Positions 49,072 to 60,438 of a stretch of 64,000 nucleotides of DNA are shown here, in pieces. The notes beneath the pieces were generated by a model. It saw only the letters and a program-made list of their open reading frames with translations. It was not told where the DNA came from and made no database searches. Origin of the DNA: Melampsora larici-populina 98AG31 (taxonomy: Eukaryota; Basidiomycota; Pucciniomycetes; Pucciniales; Melampsoraceae). How positions within the stretch are numbered: position 1 is the stretch's first letter; each line of letters starts with the position of its first letter. Made by a program: the position numbers and the translations under genes. The stretch covers positions 166,522 to 230,521 of the forward strand of contig NW_006768820.1 of NCBI RefSeq assembly GCF_000204055.1, in the 5' to 3' direction.

Positions 49072-50418
49072 TCACTCATTGTTGATCTTGTTAACTAACT
49101 CCTAAAGTCAATAAAGAGCATGAATGGAGGGTTAATATTATTTGAATCAGTCAAGACGCTTCGATGTACTTACAATTAGATCAGGGAAAGTACATTTGGA
49201 GGTGAAGTGGCAATATACGTCATGACGTTTGAACATTTCCGATAAGCTTTTGTCTTCACCCTGTTTGGCTTCTTGATTATTCATAACAAAAACAATGTCT
49301 TTGAAGGTTATGGGCTTTGTGAGCAATCTATCCTCAATTGCTTCTAAGCCGGCGCGGTAGTGATCATGTGAGTGCCAAAAACTGGCTACGAAGGTATGCA
49401 CGTTTTGAAAAATTTCATAATTTAGCCAAGACAGACCGCTCCTGGTGTGAATTACGTCGATAGTACGAATGACTTTGAGCTTCGGAAAAATTTCAGTTTG
49501 AATATCAGTAGGCAAAAGATCAGGGATGGACTCAAGGAATAAAATTTCGAGCGAATGTTGTAGGCTTAAAACTACTTTGCTGATGTGGTCGCGGTTTTCA
49601 TGTGCAAATGCTTCTAAGCACCTAATATCATTACCATGGTTCTGACATAACTGGACGAATGCTTTGGAATTGTATGAGTTGCATGTTAAAGACAGGTGCT
49701 GTAAATGTGGTAGTGATGCAGGTTTCAAGTTAAGAGGTCTTAAGAAGATGAGGTGGAGTGATAATGATACGAGGTGAGTAGCAGCATTTAGCAAGTCCCT
49801 TATTGACTCTGAATGATTAATTTGGAATCCACGTGTGTTGCCAACTATGATCAAAGCTGTTAAGTTGGGAGTCCGTTCAACGATCCTAATGAATTGAGGC
49901 GTGAAACTGACAGGAGAATCAAAGTTGAGTTTCAAGTCGCTAAGCGTGTCATGACATAAATGGAGGGCTTCCTCAACGATTGTCATCGGGATCACTGGTT
50001 GATCAAATTTGTATCTGAGGCACGCCAGGTAACGAGATGAGGTCGAAGCTTGACCAATACTTTTCAAAGCAGACTCGGATTGGAATGCGGGGTAATCAAC
50101 TTGGTCGAATGTGAGGGACCGCACACGAGATGCGGTTGAAATTATTGAAGAGTGTTTCCAATTGTTAATGAAGCATGAAATCATCGAAGTTGAGTTGAAG
50201 CGAATGCTATTGTAAGCGTAAGGTAATACTGCGAGTGACCAGGTACTATTGACTAATCGTAATTTAAGGAGTTGTGATAGTAGCGAGTGGTTCATTGGCG
50301 CTAGGTGAACAATGTTCTTGCAATTGATGACTGAGTCTGAAGATATATCGATGTAGTGAGAAATGATTTGGTATACAATCTCTACAGGCAGAGAGTGATT
50401 ATTAGGCATTGTTGACAT
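49072..50418 (-). CDS. F-box/LRR-like protein, paralogue 3
   Basis: MSTMPNNHSLPVEIVYQIIS; the second Met (50409) may be the real start. The body parallels paralogue 2: LLKLRLVNSTWSLAVLPYAY, SESIRDLLNAATHLVSLSLH, LIFLRPLNLKPASLPHLQHL and SGLSWLNYEIFQNVHTFVAS. Exon 1 ends at 49174. A phase-0 intron with GTAAGT and TTTAG borders leads to a 30-nt exon (49072-49101) encoding ELVNKINNE. It is intact apart from uncertainty about the start. It is tandem and codirectional with the other two. Confidence 0.78.
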
Positions 50419-51853
50419 ATGAATTGCATTTAGTACAGGATGATGTAGTACGATGAAGTGAGATAAGTAAACTTAACTGTGTTTGGGTTAATATAAGGAG
50501 CGCAGATGATAAAAGAGAAGTTGGTATTGTGGTTGATTGGGGGTTCGAGATAAGTATTGGGGTAAACTGGCATGAGTTGTTTTCATGCGAGCTGAAAAGC
50601 ATGAGGATAATCTTGTGTCATGAACACTTGATTGGAGAGACGGTGAGTGAAAAGAAGTCTATTTGATGTTGATGAAAATAAGTCGTGCCACATCGACAGA
50701 TGGAGACTGGTTAATCCACGGGAAACTGGAAGACAGGGTATCGGGGACTGGCTAAATCTCATGCAGTATCTCGTTTGTCTTGATATAAAGTGATGTCCTT
50801 CGAAACATGAATCCGCAAGCCTGGGCGGAGAATAAACCCAAGGAGTTTGTTTAATCGGTCAGTGCAAGAATTTTGAAAATTGTCAGTTTGTCTTTGAGCG
50901 GAAATTGTTGTGGAAGGTAGGTAGGTGATGTGATCAGACGTAAGTGAAGCAGGCAACAGACTATTTGAGAGACAGAAAGGTACCATTGAAATTAAGTCCT
51001 AGGAGTAACTTTAATCCAGTTTTGGACAATGTGGCTAAGACTTTAATCCAGTTTTGGGCGAAGTGGGTTTGGCTTTAACTTGTATGATCATTCCATTCTT
51101 CTAACCACTTCTGACTCTAGTTGAATTGCTTTTGTTTAATAGATATGCTCTTATTTTTCTTCCCTGTTCGGTTCTAGGCTATCTCCTTGTTTCGTTTTGC
51201 CGATTTCAATCGGAAACGGCCATTTCCAAACGTGGCTTCATCATGCCCTGCCCTAGTGTTCACTTGTTACCACCCATCACCTTACTACCTTCTTCATCAC
51301 CCTGACTTCAAAATTGAAATTGATTTTTCGATTTGGACCAATTCAGGTAAGTCCCTCTTCCCTTTTATCTTCTTTAGCTTCTAACTCGTTCTAACCTGTT
51401 CTACCTCCTCAGCCTTCACAACCCTCTCCATCCCTTTAGCTCAAAATCGAGATCAAATCTCGATTCTGACCAAATTAGGTAAGTCTTTCCTTTTTTTCTC
51501 TTCTGTAGCTTCTGCCCCTTCTGACTACCCCTTTCTCTTTTTGTTTTCATGTACTCTTTGTTTAGTTTAAACCATCCCGATCGATCGATTTCTAGTGTTT
51601 GTGTTTAAGGCTCAGCCAGCCGTTTTTTTTTCTTTCTTGCTATGTTCCTGTTTAGTTTAGTCTAGATGTTGTCAGGGATTAGTTTGGCTGAGGATGATGT
51701 AATGAAAAAAAACCAAAAATGCGACTTTTGGAAAAAGATATGCTGAGCTGAGAGTGCCCCAGATAAAAAAATAAAACTAAAACTAAAAATAAGCTATAAA
51801 AGGAGGCCTTCAGATAGCCTTTCAGAAAACTGCTTTCCACAGCGGCAAGTAGT
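50419..51853. other. intergenic and 5' region of the YR retrotransposon, with duplications
   Basis: ACTTTAATCCAGTTTTGG is repeated at about 51008 and 51040 (31-bp spacing). A longer diverged pair (about 51330-51400 and 51460-51530) repeats GACCAA(T)TCAGGTAAGTC...TAGCTTCT. These may belong to the terminal repeats or leader of the YR element. The minus frame at 50759-50986 is unassigned. Confidence 0.45.
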
Positions 51854-52514
51854 ATGTCAAAGAAGAAAGATAAGCCAACTGGACAAATACCAAAGAATGA
51901 ATGGTACATGATGTTTGCAGAATGGACAAGGGCAAAACAACTCATGTTAAAATATTTGAGAGAAAAATATTGGCATGTAGATATAGCAAAAGGGTGATGT
52001 CTAAACTTCTGCTTAATTCAGTGTATCGAATTGAGGTTGAAACTTTGTATTACAAAATTCAGGTTGTAGAAACACTTTGAATACATAGAAAGTTTAAGCT
52101 TGAGACATGGAAGGATTACAGTGTTCCGGTACGACATAATGGTCCAGACAGATGTTATGTGTAATCACATCAATGGAGCTCCTGGAGATGCCGGCGTTCT
52201 GAGACCAATCTTCCTAGAAGAAGCTTTAGCAAGGACATTGCTGTTGAGAGATGGTAGACACTTATTATTAGACAATTGTAAGCTTTTTCTATTGTCAACA
52301 AGAATTCTTAGACAGGAAATAATTTTTCTGATTGGAAAATTTAGCCTATGCAAAAGGAAATGTAAAAGAACCTTTCAGCCCGATCACAGGAGGTAAATAC
52401 CCTGAAGGGAAAACACACAATACAATAGATGCCCTGATAATTGATGAACAAGAAGAAGAAGAAGACAGCTATTTCCTAAAACCCCCTCCTTTCAATACAA
52501 GTCATAGTGCAAAT
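51854..52514 (+). pseudogene. YR element Gag, 5' part
   Basis: Begins MSKKKDKPTGQIPKNEWYMM, then EWTRAKQLMLKYLREKYWHV. Several frame changes follow to about 52330. The end reads PITGGKYPEGKTHNTIDALI and a Glu run before FNTSHSAN, where copia cuts in. The frame then resumes at 58337 as NGGYRENSGRNERGRG. Confidence 0.5.
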
Positions 52515-52879
52515 TGTTGAGGCTGGAATGGCGTGGCGCCCTAGATGGCGCGGCAACCAAGCCTAGCTCACCTGTTTTCGGTTTAGCCTGGATGGAAGGC
52601 TTAGGAATGTCTAGGAACATGTTTCTGTTCAGACCGGTTTCATCTAGTCCTCTAGCGTATTGTTGTAACGCCTCGTCGAAACTTGTTTCATATAAATGTT
52701 CCACGTTCTTCTCTAAACTTGTGTCTCTTTGTTTGTTTCGGTAGACTATCACTGACGCTAGTTCAATACGTTAGAACCTTATTCCTCTCAATGCTATTGT
52801 CACAAATCTTTGTTTGTTTCGGTAGACTATCACTGACGCTAGTTCAATAGCATTGATCTTCCCGCTCTGTCCCTCTACA
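52515..52879 (+). repeat. copia 5' LTR
   Basis: 365 bp. It contains a perfect 12-bp inverted repeat TCAATGCTATTG / CAATAGCATTGA and a partial internal duplication of TTTGTTTGTTTCGGTAGACTATCAC. The 3' LTR is longer (382 bp). Confidence 0.94.
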
Positions 52880-52889
52880 GGTTATGAGC
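52880..52889 (+). other. copia primer binding site (half initiator tRNA-Met type)
   Basis: GGTTATGAGC directly abuts the 5' LTR and is the exact complement of GCTCATAACC, the anticodon loop region of initiator tRNA-Met. Drosophila copia is known to prime with a cleaved half of that tRNA. The gag ATG (52884) lies inside this site. Confidence 0.7.
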
Positions 52890-55800
52890 TATACTTTACC
52901 AGGAGACATCGACGAATCATTTGATACTGCCAACTCAAACTCAATCGAAGGATCAGGAAACAATCACAAAACTACCTCGCGAATTGAAGACTTACCTGAA
53001 TCCGACATTTCTGACCAACACGCATTAACTATGGACAATGCAAATCAAGGTCTTATGACCAACGCCAACGATGGAGATCAAGTCATGACCAGCCAAGTTG
53101 CGCCAGTTTTACATCAAACTCACCAAAGTTTACATAACAATCAACAGAACGTTCACACTCAACAAAACCTTCATCAAACGATTCAGAATTTCTTTCAAGT
53201 CACTCCGGAAGCTGACGGAAGAATCAAATCATTCGCCACTATGTGGAAACATTGTCCAATCAAATTAGATCGTCTTACTCAATTAGCTGCTGACGGTAAC
53301 AACTTCGATATTTGGGACGCCGACTTCAGAAGATTACTTAAATCTTTTGCTGGCTGCTCGACTTATCTTCAAGAAGGTGCCTTACCTACTCAGACCAGTT
53401 GGAGCGACGACTATGCTGAAGGAGTCGTAGGTCTCATGCATTGGACCATCGATAAACACTTAAGCCTTTGTCTTGATCAAGTTTCCCAAATTCCATGTGG
53501 GAGATATGCTTACCTCAAGGCGCAATTTTCAGGACAAACGTATGCTAGCAGAGTATCCTTATATCGACAACTTCATTCGACCAAGTACGACCCATCGTCA
53601 GAAACCATCGATTCTCATATTGCAAAGGTGGCCGCTATCAGACGCAAGTTAGAACGCTCGGGAATGATGATTGGGGATGATAATTACGCAGCTATCTTAG
53701 CTACTAGCACTACACAAAATGTAATCTTTACCGGGCGGTAAAGAAAACTACTGACATAGAAAAGTCCTGAGGCAACAGGAAGAGAGCTAAAAATCTGAAA
53801 AAATATGCTCCTTGTTCCTAGATGTTGGGGCGTCATGATGAGTATTTTTTTGTATTTTACACACGGATATGGGTTAATGTACTAACAATAAAGGCTGAGA
53901 ATCATCAAAAACCCACCTGTAACAATACCTGAAATTTGGCCCTTGATTTTGAAGACAGGATTTTGGAATCTTCAAACATCAATAACTTTTGCAGTCCTCA
54001 ATCAAATCACTCGGTTTGAAGTGCATTAAAAAGGTGAGCCTTTCCTCTACATTTTGCATTGAGACATCACATCTGTAGCTGGTCTAAAAAAGATCCTACA
54101 GAGATATTCATGCAGAACTGTTTGAACATATGTAGAGTGTTTAAATGACTAGATAGCACCTTAATAACATTATGAAGTGTGAAGGAGAATAGTTCAGCTT
54201 TTGAATGAACCAAAAATCGAGTTATTTGGAGCAGAATTGCCAAAGTTATTGAAGTTTTTAGACCACAAAATATTGTCTTCATACTCATGACCCAAATTTC
54301 AGGTATTGTTACATGTGAGTTTTTGATGATTTTCAGCGTTTATTGTTAGTACATAAACCAATATCTGTGTGTAAAATACAAAAAATACTCATCATGACGC
54401 CCCAACATCTAGGAACAAGGAGCATATTTTTTCAGATTTTTAGCTCTCTTCCTGTTGCCTCAGGACTTTTCTATGTCAGTAGTTTTCTTTACCGCCCGGT
54501 AAAGATTACATTTGGTGTAGTGTAGTTTACCCAGTGATTTTCCCAACGTTACTCACACTTTCGAATCAATAATCAGAGCTAATCCTAGAGCAACTATAAG
54601 CGGATCAAACATGACCTGGGCATTAGGAGCGGCAGATGTTGAACATAAGAGAGGAAATGTTAACGTACCTGAAGGATTATCTGCGATGGTGAAGAAGAAA
54701 GTTGATAAATCTAGTATCAAATGTTATTTTTGTAAGAAAAGGGGACATAAGGAGGAGGATTGCAGGACTCGCATCAAGGCTGAGAAGGACAAAGAGCGCA
54801 CCGTGGCAGTGGCCTCTACTTCCGACACTCGAATTGTCGAACCACAATTCGCCGATCTCGATTTTTCTGGGTGTGTGGACGTCAGAAACATCATTGTTTC
54901 TCTGATACTGACATCGCACCTTCCATTATTGTTTTCGATACGGGGGCAACTCATCAAGTCTTTAATAATCGCACTTATTTCACCACATTACGCAACATCA
55001 AACCTCTTCCTGTGAAAATGGCAGATAATTCATCTTCATCTTTTATTACTGCTGTAGGAACTGTTAGAATATGCAATGTAGCGGACTCGTCAGAGTTCTT
55101 GAATGTTGAAAACGTTTATCTTTGTGAGAATTTGAGGCATAGCCTGCTGTCCGGTATTCAACTTGTTGAAGATGGAATTACCTTTCGAAACACACACAAT
55201 GGAATCGATCTCTTGAAGAACAACTCCAGGGTGATGACGGCACAAAGGTCAGGTAGGAAATGGATTCTTCAAGCTATTCCCCATTCCGTGACCACAGCTG
55301 CTGTATTGGGTGACTTTATGCTATGGCATCGTCGCCCGGGTCATCCAAATGACCGCACTCTATCCAAGCTCATTTGAGATCAAGCATGTGTAGGATTACC
55401 GGAGAAGCTGACTAAGACTGTTGTATGTGAAGATTGTGCAATATCGAAATCGACAAAGACTTCGACTATCGGTCCATCACTCATCTCATATGATCAACCA
55501 TTACAACTGGTAGTAGCCGACTTATGCGGCCCCTTCCCTGTCAAAACAGTTTCAGGATCCGAATATTCACTCGAAATCAGAGATGTTTACTCAACATTCA
55601 TGAGAACGTACTTATTGAAGTCGAAGAGTGAAGCTGCAAATCACATCAAGATATTCATAGCAGAAGCTGAGCAGCGCACAGGAAAGAAAGTAATTCACTG
55701 GCGTACGGATGGGGGGGGGGAATTTCTGAACAATTCCCTTAAAACCTATTTTGCTGAGAAAGGTATAAAAACTCAAAATTCTTTACCCTATTTTCATGAG

Positions 55801-57916
55801 CAGAACGGGTCCATCGAACGTGCCAATCGGACAGTTCAGGGTGGTATGCGTGTATTACTCAGAGACTCTGGTCTACCACGTCGCTTCTGGGGCTTTGCTT
55901 TAACCACATCTACCGACCTTCATAACAAGACTCCTAACTCTAACACTGGTTCTAAAACTCCAACAGAACTATTCTTTGGATTCGCACCTCAAGTCGATCA
56001 TTTAAGAATTTTCGGCAGCTGGGCCTTCGTTCACATTCCGGCGGAAAAACGCAAGAAACTCGACGACCGAGCATTGAAGTGCAGATTTGTCGGCTACCTT
56101 GAATCAAGCAAGGGATGGAGATTCTGGAATCCCTCAACTTATGAATTTCTCGACTCCGCTCATGCTAGGTGGCTCAACGAGAAGAATCCTCCTTTAACAA
56201 CTACTGATGTCGAGGACTTTGCAGAAGGACCTTCGACACTTAACAACATCCTTCTATCAAAAGACAGCCTTCAAGCTCATGAAGAATTACGGAAACTCAT
56301 TGAATCTTTGAGTGTCGACTACCTCCTCAATGATAAATCATTCACGGAAACAATTCGTGCTCAAGATATTGACATCCAATTACTTCAAGCAAAGGCTGTG
56401 GGGATTGCTTTGAAACTTCCAAGGAGTTATCAAGAAGCGGTTAATGGTGAACATAGTGGTGAATGGAGAGAAGCATGTAAAAGAGAAATAGAAGTTTTAA
56501 AAAGGTTAAATGTGTGGGAAGAAGTAGTGTTGCCAGAGGGGCAGAAGACTGTGTCGAGCAAGTGGGTATTTGCTGAGAAAACGGATGTGGATGGAAACGT
56601 GATTAAAAGGAAGGCACGGTTTGTTGTCAGAGGTTTTACTCAGAGGGAAGGAATTGATTTCTGGACACTTTTGCACCTACAGCTAGATTTACGTCATTAA
56701 TGATAATTTTTTCAGTTACGGTCAATAAAGGGTGGTTTATCAGGGGATTCGATGTTGTGGCAGCGTACCCACACAGTCCTATCGACGAAGAAATCTATGT
56801 CCGGCCTGCAGAAGGTATTATTTTATCTGGACCAAACTTGGTGTTACTTCTCAAGAAAGCTCTTTATGGAACAAAACAGGCTGCAAGATGTTGGTGGAAA
56901 CACTTCTCATCCGTACTTGCAGGCATGGGATGTAGGTACTGTGTCAACGATCAAAGCTTATACGTTCTGCATTACAAAGATGCTATCGCTCTTCTATGGA
57001 TACACGTCGATGATGGAGTCATTTGCGGTTCATCCATGGAAATCATCTCATTCATTCGAGAATCTCTTCTCAAATCATTCCAAATCACTTGGAACGACAA
57101 TTTGGAGCAAATCGTAGGGATCAAAATCAATTACTCGCAAGATGGAATTTTCTTATCTCAGCCTACCCTAACGTCAAACATCCTAGAAAAGTCTCTACGC
57201 CAATGATAGCCAATCTAAATCTAACTACTACGGACAAAAATACCCCTGGTCTCAACATTTCCTCTTACCTATCAATACTGGGATCATTATCTTATCTTGC
57301 TATCAGAACTAGACCTGATATGTCATTTGCTGTTAATTATTTAGCAAGGTTTTCATCAAGACAGAATGAAGATCATTGGTTGGCACTCAAACACTTACTC
57401 AGATATCTTAGCAGAACGAAAAATGAAGGAATACATTTCAGGAAAATGGTGTGTGGAGATAACTTAGTGACTTATTGTGATGCGAATTGGGGGGGGGGAT
57501 TTTCAAGGTCAACTCACGGGTTTGTAGTTTATTTATTTGGTAATGTGATTTCATGGGCATCAAGGAGGCAGAGTTGTGTGGGTACGTCAACATGTCATGC
57601 AGAGTATATGGCACTGGGGGTAGCGGCAAGAGAATCTATATGGGTACAAAATTTATTGGAAGATATATTCAAAATGAGCTTCATCACGCCATTGAAATGC
57701 GACAACACGGCAGCAATCAAGGTGGCTCAAGACTTACATCTTACCAAACGATCACATGATGTAGCTCGGGAATTTCATTACGTAAATCAGCAAATCTTTG
57801 ACGGTAATCTAAAGATAGAATGGGTAGACGGACCAAATCAGAAAGCTGATATTTTCACTAAATCTCTTGGTAACGTCGTTTTTCAAATGCACAAGAAAAA
57901 CATCTGTATGAATTAA
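52884..57916 (+). pseudogene. copia gag-pol, broken and MITE-interrupted
   Basis: Gag (52884-53707) continues after the MITE at 54526 in the same frame and reaches the zinc knuckle CYFCKKRGHKEEDC (about 54723). Protease is VFDTGATHQVF. Integrase has LWHRRPGHP, CEDCAISKS and catalytic residues in VADLCGPF, HWRTDGGGEF and HEQNGSIERANRT. RT has DVVAAYPHSPIDEEIYVRP and LLWIHVDDGVICGS. RNase H has YCDANWGGGFSRSTHG and STCHAEYMALG, ending at 57916. TGA at 55375-55377 follows LSKLI, where CGA is likely. Frameshifts lie near 54900, near 56660 (GG where GGG restores DTFAPTARF) and near 57190. It encodes the full copia replication set but is not functional as it stands. Confidence 0.92.
53708..54522. 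mobile_element. CACTA-type MITE, copy 2 (815 bp), nested in copia gag
   Basis: Same length as copy 1 and nearly identical in sequence. It has CACTACACAAAATGTAATC ends, long inverted arms and a TAG duplication at 53705-53707 and 54523-54525. Removing the MITE and one TAG rejoins Gag in frame (LATS-LPSDFP). It must be younger than the copia insertion. Confidence 0.95.
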
Positions 57917-57940
57917 TAATCGTAAACCTCTAAAAGGTTG

Positions 57941-57949
57941 AGGGGGGGG
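57941..57949 (+). other. copia polypurine tract
   Basis: AGGGGGGGG ends exactly against the 3' LTR start, as needed for plus-strand priming. Confidence 0.8.
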
Positions 57950-58331
57950 TGTTGAGGCTGGAATGGCGTGGCGCCGTAGATGGCGCGGCAACCAAGCCTA
58001 GCTCACCTGTTTTCGGTTTAGCCTGGATGGAAGGCTTAGGAATCTCAGGAACATGTTTCAGTTCAGACCGGTTTCATCTAGTCCTCTAGCGTATTGTTGT
58101 AACGCCTCGTCAAAACTTGTTTCATATAAATGTTCCACGTTCTTCTCTAAACTTGTGTCTCTTTCTATTGTCACAAATCTTTGTTTGTTTTGGTAGACTA
58201 TCACTGACGCTAGTTCAATAGGTTAGAACCTTATTCCTCTCAATGCTATTGTCACAAATCTTTGTTTGTTTTGGTAGACTATCACTGACGCTAGTTCAAT
58301 AGCATTGATCTTCCCGCTCTGTCCCTCTACA
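57950..58331 (+). repeat. copia 3' LTR
   Basis: 382 bp. It is longer than the 5' LTR by a short insertion that extends the internal duplication (CTATTGTCACAAATCTTTG appears twice). GTTTCGG of the 5' LTR is GTTTTGG at both sites here, and CGTCGAAAC is CGTCAAAAC. All three fit TCG to TTG. Confidence 0.94.
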
Positions 58332-58336
58332 CAAAT

Positions 58337-58600
58337 AACGGAGGTTACCGAGAGAACAGTGGAAGAAATGAGAGAGGTAGAGGTTTAAGAAATAGATCTA
58401 CGTCCCCATATCATAAGAAAGAACCTTATCAAAAGAAAGATTACACTGAGACTTATCGAAAGAAGGATTACGCTTGTGGAAGTGGTGGTGGTAGATTTGA
58501 TAAAGGAAAGCAAGTTCATAGATCCACTCAGACAAAGTTGACCGTGAACCTAGACAATCAACTTCGAAAGATCAGCCAATGTGAGCCTCCAGAACTGTGA
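58337..58600 (+). pseudogene. YR element Gag, 3' part
   Basis: Continues the frame broken at 52514. It is Gly/Arg/Lys-rich (NERGRGLRNRSTSPYHKK) with a YHKKEPYQKKDY-type repeat, ending LRKISQCEPPEL before TGA at 58598. The basic, disordered end suits nucleic-acid binding. Its continuity with 51854-52514 is the proof of nesting. Confidence 0.65.
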
Positions 58601-58692
58601 AATCTATAGATTGTTGTTCTCCTTTTAAAACTTTTGTAATTTGTAATTGGAATAGTGTTCTATGATGTGATGAAATGAAATCCTAATTTGTA

Positions 58693-60438
58693 TTGTTTGA
58701 AAACAGTGACATTCCAAGAGCTAAAAGATTAACAGAGAGACAAACGGTGCCAACAACGGAAAGATCTCCAAAACTGCTGTGGCCAACAGAGGTTAAAAGT
58801 GTGATGAACATTAACAAACGGGAGAGTCAATTAAAATTATATAATTTATTCAAAAAATACGAGTATCTTCTGGATGGATCTAAAAATGGTTTTCACCAGG
58901 GGGTACCATATCACACGATAAAAGATATGAGGTACCATTGTCCACCAAATCATACACCAGCAAAAAATGCAAGAAATAAAATCCAACAAAACATCAAGAA
59001 GGAAGGATATGCCGGAAAGATGTTTGGTCCATTTACAAAAGAGGAGGTTTATCAAAGATTAGGATTCTTTTGAACAAGTCCTTTAGGAGCAGTTGAAAAT
59101 GGAGATGGGTCCTTTAGACCAATAAACAATATGTTGTTTCCCCGGTTTGATAGTGAAATTGCGTCTGTAAGCTCATTTGTGAATAAAGAAGAGTTCGAGA
59201 CAACATGGGACAATTCTAAGATAGTAGTGTTGTTCTCCAAAAGATCAAAGGAAGATGTTCAATTGGGGATTTTTGATTCGGAAGGAGCATATTGTCAGAT
59301 CCCAACACACCCTTCACAATGGCTTTACCTGACAATGAAAGACTTTGAAGAAATGATATAAATAGATGTGATGATTAACTTTGGAGGAGTTGCTGGCTGT
59401 GGTTCGTTTGGTGGTCCCGCCAACAGATGGAAGGAGCTTATGAAAGCTATATTCAAATTATTGGCAGTCTTTAGATGGGTTGATGATAAATTAATGATCA
59501 AACTCAGAATTTACAAAACCGTGATGCAAGAAATAGTAGTAGCTAGTGAAATCTTAGGTGTCAAGACAAACAAAACAAAATACACTGAATTTGCTGATGA
59601 GCAAAAAATCTATAGGATTTATATGGAATTGTGTCAATAAGACAGTGACACTACCAGACAAGAAATTGCAAAAGAGCAAAAGAGAAATATATAAACTTTT
59701 GTTAAGGACGAATTGCTCGAAAAAGGAAATGCAGAAATTCAATGGCAAGTTGAGTCATCTGACTTTGATACTGCCACAAGTAAAATGATATTTGGTTGAA
59801 AGTTTTGCTTGGGAGGCTAAATGGAAGACACCAGGAAAGAGGACTATTCCAGAGAACATAAAAAAAGATTTGTACTACTGGAAAAGTTACTTAGCGAACT
59901 TGGGCCCAACCCAAATCATTCCTGAACACATCATCAAGAATGTTGGTTGGGTTGGGGACGTGTCAACTGAATATGGGATCGGTATTATTATGGATTGTAC
60001 CTGGGCTCAATTTCAATGGCTGCCAGGTTGGAGTGAACCAGAAAGACGACCAAAGCAAAGCATTGCCTGGGCCAAAACAGTGGCCGTGCGGCTAGGCCAT
60101 TTGATGCTAGCAAAGAAGATGGACCTGACCAACGGGACCGTGGCAGGATTCAAATTTTCCTGATTGAAAGACAACACCACGACAGAAGGTGCTGCCCAAA
60201 ACAGGAAGTCTCGTGATTTTTGGGTAAACAGGGAATGGCAAGCCGTGCAAGACTTACTAGTCCAGCTAGACTGTGTCATCAATTTACTTAGGGTGACGTC
60301 GGCAGACAATGAAGCAGATAAGCTATCAAGAGGTCTCCACCCCTCAAAAGGGGTCGATAATCCAATGGAGATAGAGATCCCGTCAGATCTCTCTGGTTTG
60401 CTTGTCCAAGTGTTCCCTTCCCCACCATGTCCAACATG
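58693..60438 (+). pseudogene. YR retrotransposon reverse transcriptase and RNase H
   Basis: Landmarks in order: FGPFTKEEVYQRLGFF, stop, TSPLGAVENGDGSFRPINN (family form RSSPLG, so the stop was probably CGA), motif A LGIFDSEGAYCQIPTHPSQW, motif B GGVAGCGSFGGPANRW and motif C VFRWVDDKLMIK. Then comes RNase H with EYGIGIIMDCTWAQFQWLPG, IAWAKTVAVRL (Glu expected where Lys stands), DNTTTEGA and ADNEADKLSRG. Stops at 59071, 59359, 59786 and 60161 and a frameshift in an A6 run near 59603 make it inactive. Motif C with VDD is typical of DIRS/Ngaro elements. Confidence 0.85.

Larger units (their letters stand above)
52515..58331 (+). mobile_element. Ty1/copia LTR retrotransposon, nested
   Basis: LTRs 52515-52879 and 57950-58331 (TGTTGAGG...CTCTACA) flank Gag, protease, integrase, RT and RNase H in copia order. 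The target duplication CAAAT (52510-52514 and 58332-58336) sits in the YR Gag frame. The element is itself interrupted by the CACTA MITE at 53708-54522. It is defective through TGA at 55375 and frameshifts near 54900, 56660 and 57190. Confidence 0.96.

Noticed and set aside
54880..54920. Programmed gag-pol frameshift in copia
   Set aside because: Copia elements usually use one frame, and this copy has several other random frame breaks, so decay is simpler.
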